Positions 60,056 to 64,000 of a stretch of 64,000 nt of DNA are shown one piece after another. Position 1 is the stretch's first letter. Each line of letters begins with the position of its first letter. This stretch comes from Lichtheimia corymbifera B2541. Taxonomy: Eukaryota > Mucoromycota > Mucoromycetes > Mucorales > Lichtheimiaceae. The stretch spans positions 27,340-91,339 of the forward strand of contig JNEU01000954.1 in the NCBI GenBank assembly GCA_000697475.1, written 5' to 3'. A program made the position numbers and the translations under genes. The notes under the pieces were generated by a model, which searched no databases, was not told the DNA's origin, and saw only the letters and a list, made by a program, of their open reading frames with translations.

Positions 60056-61336
60056 CTCAAGATCATGGATCAATTTACATATGTCTGACAGTGCCTGATC
60101 TATTTAATTTCCAGCTCTTCCCACTCCCAACTTCTTGCCTCTTCTCCCATTCACAACTGTTGCCCCATTCAAATACAACTACCACCTGCGATCGATTGCT
60201 CTGCTTCAACCCATCATGCGAATCTACAACTGTCTTGATCCGATTGTCTTTGACTGAATGGCGAGTCCCATGACGTGTGCACCACACGACAACTCTTCTA
60301 CAACACCCGCGTTTCTTGACACTCCACCTTCTCTTGTACACGCTTCGACCACAATCAAACGCCAACAGCTTCATTCCAGCAGCTGCTATTAGCGAGGCCT
60401 CTACGCCATTGTCTCAAACAGTGTTCTTTACTTGCAGCACCTCGCCTTGCGGTCTCTTCCACATGAACAGCAGATAGCCATCATATAGAAGCAGCTTTAT
60501 TTACTATAGCAACTTGCTCCAATACATACGACTTGTTATCACTATGGAAATGTATTCTGAATATTGTTTTGGTACATGGGATGGAAGGAATTGGATTTAT
60601 ACAATGCGTGGGAAAAGAGCCTTTGTTCTTACGTATCCATTGTCAACTTTGACCTTTATTCTATCATCCTGAACGATTGATGCATCCGGTTATTGTACTT
60701 TACACGCAACTATTATCATCCTTTGTGCAACCTACAAACCAAGTGCCATTACCCAATTGCATATCATTCACCACCCCACCTCACACAACACACTTCCAAA
60801 GAATAGAAACTTACCAGATTGATGTATCTTCCCTATTGGAGTAATTCGTTGTATACCTCTCAGTCTATCGCATTTGAATGATATTGAATTAAAGGGTTGC
60901 TTTAGCGAATACGACAACCATTTCTAATTTTTTGAGTATAAGAAATCATTCATCTTCCAGGGGTGGCACTTTATGCAAATGCATCATTGCAGAAACATAT
61001 CAACTTGTGAACGTTGCGATAAAGGGGGAAGAAAAAGGCTCGATTGATTCATGTGCCTGACGACGTGGCAACTATGTTACTGCCGGTGGGATGTGACAAC
61101 GCTACATGGGGAGCATCAGGCAGAGGATATCATTTTATTGTTAATGTGCTCTATTGTTGGGTAATGGATACATGGCATAATTACTACTATCAGCGGTGAT
61201 GTAGTGGGTGCTTGCATCATTTACAGACTGAACACAGCTTGATTGACCAATCAACGGGGGGATTTGATAGCTCTGACCTATTTTGCGGACGCGCGTTCCT
61301 TAGTGGCGTCTCATAGTCCTTCTTCCCCAGTTAGCC
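60056..61336. other. intergenic region upstream of PRE6
   Basis: Between 60075 and 60480 both strands are Cys/Pro/Ser-rich in translation, with broken frames, but I find no domain. The remainder is AT-rich; the last few hundred bases hold the PRE6 promoter. Confidence 0.4.
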
Positions 61337-62419
61337 ATGAGTGGATCGTACGACCGTGCATTGACCGTTTTCTCGCCTGACGGCCATCTGTTCCAAGTAG
61401 AATATGCTTCCGAGGCTGTTAGAAAAGGCACCTGTGCTGTAAGCTTTCTTGACATGGCATCTCGCGTGCAGTGAAACCAATGTAACTAACTTGAATATAT
61501 ACTTGAAGGTGGGTGTCCGCGGCAAAGACGTAGTTGTTCTTGGTGTCGAGAAGAAGTCAGTATTGAAGTTACAAGACCCCAGGACTATTCGAAAGATTTG
61601 CATGCTCGATGAACATATTGCTTTAGCATTTGCTGGTAAATGAAGACGACTCTACAGTTTATCAACTCGACAATATGTTGCTTACCCACTTTATCAATAC
61701 AAGGTCTGACGGCTGATGCTCGTGTTCTTGTTAACAAGGCTCGTATCGAATGCCAAAGCCATCGTTTGACAGTGGAAGATCCACCATCGGTCGAATATAT
61801 TACACGTTATATTGCTCAGGTGCAGCAGGTATGTGATTCGTAAATCTGCATATAGGGGATTGGCCTATCGATTCACACGAGATTGATATAGAAATATACA
61901 CAAAGCGGTGGTGTACGTCCATTTGGTATTTCGACCTTGGTGGTTGGATTCGATCATGATGAGCCAAAGTTGTACATGACCGAGCCATCCGGCATTTACA
62001 CTGCTTGGAAGGCCAATTCCATTGGACGAAGTTCTCAAACTGTTCGCGAATTCTTGGAAAAGAACTATAAGGATGACATGGATGACAAGGAATCAATCAA
62101 GTTGGCTGTGCGATCTCTCTTGGAGGTGAGTGTGTCAAGTGTCAAGTGTCAAGTGTCATGCAACGATCAATCCAAGGCTGACAATGCAACGTTTAGGTTG
62201 TTCAAACCGGCGCCAAAAACATTGAAATCTCTGTTATGCTTCCTAATGGCAAAGTCAAGGTATGTATACATCAAGATAAACTCAATGATATCGTTATGTT
62301 AATTGATGTCATTATATCAGAGCCTGGAAACCGAAGAGGTGGAAAAAGTTGTAGCTGAAATTGAAAAGGAAAAGGAAGAAGAAGCTGAAAAAAAGAAGCG
62401 GCCAACAGCAAGCAGTTAA
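61337..62419 (+). CDS. PRE6: 20S proteasome subunit alpha type (PSMA7 / Pre6, alpha4)
   Basis: Six exons encode 249 residues: 61337-61438, 61509-61635, 61704-61828, 61892-62125, 62197-62259 and 62321-62419. The N-terminus [20 protein letters not shown] is the alpha-type signature with the conserved YDR/FSPDG gate residues. [62 protein letters not shown] and REFLEKNY identify the PSMA7/Pre6 branch. The C-terminus is a Lys/Glu-rich helix ([14 protein letters not shown]), as in orthologues. It is a structural ring subunit of the core particle; exon phases all close. Confidence 0.97.
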
Positions 62420-62688
62420 ATAAACCTGTTATGAATGTGTGAGCAATACATATATATCCTTTCTTCCTGATTGTAATCATCCCTACACATGTAATTGTAA
62501 ACACGGGTGTCGATAAATAATAGCATACAGACTGTGAACCATGCAGGTTACAAGTGAAGTTGAAAGATTGATTTCCAGCCAATGCTTACGTAGAGAGAAA
62601 AAGTTGAGCGGTGAAGCAATCTCTCGCACCCATTCTTTTTTCCCTTCTTTCTCACACACACCTTACACACACACACATACATTTTCAT
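62420..62688. promoter_or_regulatory. short promoter/leader with CA-rich tract
   Basis: Only 269 bp separate the PRE6 stop and the next start. A (CA)n-rich tract at 62652-62680 lies just 8 bp before the ATG, in the presumed 5' leader. Confidence 0.5.
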
Positions 62689-64000
62689 ATGCCACCTTAC
62701 GGCAGCACGGATGATGCTGAATATAATAACCTGACAACAGCACAGGAAGCGATTCGAATTGATCACGATGTTCTTCAAGCCAACCAACCTGGCTATGGCA
62801 CACGTAACAAGGTGGAAGTTGCGTTTAATCTTGTCAATGCTACCGTGGGTGCTGGGATTATCGGTCTTCCTTTTGCTATATACCATGCTGGTCTTGTCTT
62901 TGGACTAGTAGCCTCCGTCTTTGTCGCATTGATTTCACAGTTAGGCCTTTATATGCTGATAACGGCTGGCCATCGAGTGCATATCTACAAATATGCGGAT
63001 CTTGTGGAATATTTACTTGGGAGACCTGGTTTTTGGTTCTTGAATACGACCCTTCTCCTCCAATCCATTGGCATCACGATCAGCTATTACATATGTAAGC
63101 TTCACATCATCACTATTTTATCATTTGAATACATTAATCACCCTATTCTCAGTGCTTGGAGACACCATTCCATCCGTACTTTCACTTTACTTTCCCCAAT
63201 TCTCCTTTTTGAAAAGCAGATCAACAGTCATTTGCCTGGTTTCAGTCTTTTTGGTATGCAACAAGGGCCTTTTTTTTTATTGTCTATGCAACAACCTTAA
63301 TCGAATGCCTTTAGGTGTTCCCACTTAATCTGCCTCGATCAATAGGGCGATTGGCGCGATGGTCGATCGTGTCTGTACTTTGTATCCCTTTGATTATTGT
63401 CGTCATCCTCGTTCGGGCCCCAGCATATGTCGATGACGACCATACACTTCCTATTACAGTCACTGGTCCCAACATGTGTAGTGCACTGGGCATTATTGCC
63501 TTTGCTTTTGCGTGTCCCCATGTGGCTTTCAGCAATTATCTCAGCCTTGCAGATCAAAGTGCTCGTGGATGGTATCAGACTACGGTGCTTGCAACGAGTA
63601 TGAGCTGGGTGATTTCGATGGTGTTCGCTGTTACGGGCTTCTTTGTGTTTGGATACGAGGTTAAATCCAATGTCTTTCTCAACTTTGCCACCGATGATAT
63701 CATTATCAACATTGGGCGACTTGCGCTTGGTATCAGCATGATACTTACTATTCCGTAAGTAAGGTGGTAATGGCGATAACAACATTGAAAATGGAAAATC
63801 TCACCCTCTTTCCTCGTAGAATGGGAACCTACCCTACTCGTGAATGCATTTTGAAATACTTTGGCCTAGAACACCATCCAAGTCAAGTCTTGCATTGGGT
63901 AGTGACAATATTGGTTTCGATCATGCTGCTTTATTTTGGTGTAACCATACGGAATCTGGGTAATGTCTACGCATTGGTAGGAGCCTTGGCAGCAACGAGC
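62689..64000 (+). CDS. Vacuolar amino-acid transporter, AAAP/SLC38 (Avt5-7-like), 3' end outside window
   Basis: Four exons are visible: 62689-63094, 63153-63253, 63315-63754 and 63820 to the window end. The start MPPYGSTDDAEYNN gives a short cytosolic N-terminus. VEVAFNLVNATVGAGIIGLP in the first membrane span is the AAAP/SLC38 hallmark. It is followed by HAGLVFGLVAS, LLGDTIPSVL, MCSALGIIAFAFACPHVAF and MGTYPTRECI. The fold implies eleven spans, of which about nine are in view. Yeast Avt5-7 and animal SLC38 members move neutral and basic amino acids with protons or sodium, many exporting from the vacuole. Direction and substrate here are inferred. Confidence 0.9.

Noticed and set aside
1..64000. 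tRNA, rRNA, snRNA genes and CRISPR arrays
   Set aside because: None recognised by eye on either strand; a covariance-model scan (tRNAscan-SE, Infernal) would be needed to be certain. CRISPR arrays are not expected in a fungal nuclear genome.
1..64000. Defence island, biosynthetic cluster or integrated virus
   Set aside because: Neighbouring genes are unrelated housekeeping functions with native short introns; no polymerase, capsid, integrase, NRPS/PKS or terpene genes seen.

Overview
The window looks like nuclear DNA of a zygosporic fungus, most likely Mucoromycota (Mucorales-like). Nearly every gene is split by many short introns (mostly 43-90 nt), usually with GTAAGT-like donors and often a CTAAC-like branch site. 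The gene set is ordinary eukaryotic housekeeping plus fungal signatures: a Zn2Cys6 regulator, MRN1/Nrd1, DIA2/Pof3, PEX13, a 17.8 kDa-type complex I subunit and an Irc21-like cytochrome b5. A Gemin7-like protein and a probable U12-type AT-AC intron also fit an early-diverging fungus and not a yeast. Exon structures were built by hand from splice signals, reading phase and family conservation; total exon length is divisible by three in every complete model.

Layout. 1-1.05 kb: 3' truncated MRN1/Nrd1-type RNA-binding protein (-). 1.05-5 kb: no firm gene, but a 680-bp foldback/MITE-like element and a decayed coding relic. 5-28.7 kb, dense: PEX13 (+), SH3-WW-RasGEF (-), fatty-acid 2-hydroxylase (+), an atypical hexokinase that has lost its ATP and sugar motifs (-), AP-1/AP-2 beta-adaptin (-), PTR2 peptide transporter (+), COG8 (-), DIA2/Pof3 F-box protein (+), DHA2/VBA-type MFS transporter (+). 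29-33.9 kb: Ran1/Sks1-like kinase (-) and Zn-cluster transcription factor (-) with a probable GC-AG intron. 34.7-41.9 kb, all +: DBP5 helicase, Myb/SANT protein, Irc21-like cytochrome b5, PCID2/Thp1 TREX-2 subunit. 42.3-54.4 kb: HAP3/NF-YB (-), complex I accessory subunit (+), EI24/LDS-like membrane protein (+), tubulin cofactor C (-), small secreted Cys-rich protein (-), HD hydrolase (-), SAM50 (-), Gemin7-like (+), sugar transporter with an apparent 1-nt exon (-). 54.4-61.3 kb: gene-poor, with diverged tandem repeats. 61.3-64 kb: proteasome alpha4 PRE6 (+) and a vacuolar amino-acid transporter (+) cut by the window end.

There is no biosynthetic cluster, viral genome or defence island. The genes serve vesicle traffic (AP-1, COG8), organelle import (PEX13, SAM50), respiration and its control (complex I subunit beside HAP3), mRNA export (DBP5 and PCID2, 5 kb apart), nutrient uptake (PTR2, MFS, sugar and AVT transporters) and Ras/nutrient signalling. 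The most unusual material is in splicing and in one enzyme: an AT-AC intron in HAP3, a single-nucleotide exon in the sugar transporter, a GC-AG intron, a Gemin7-like SMN-complex subunit and a pseudo-hexokinase.
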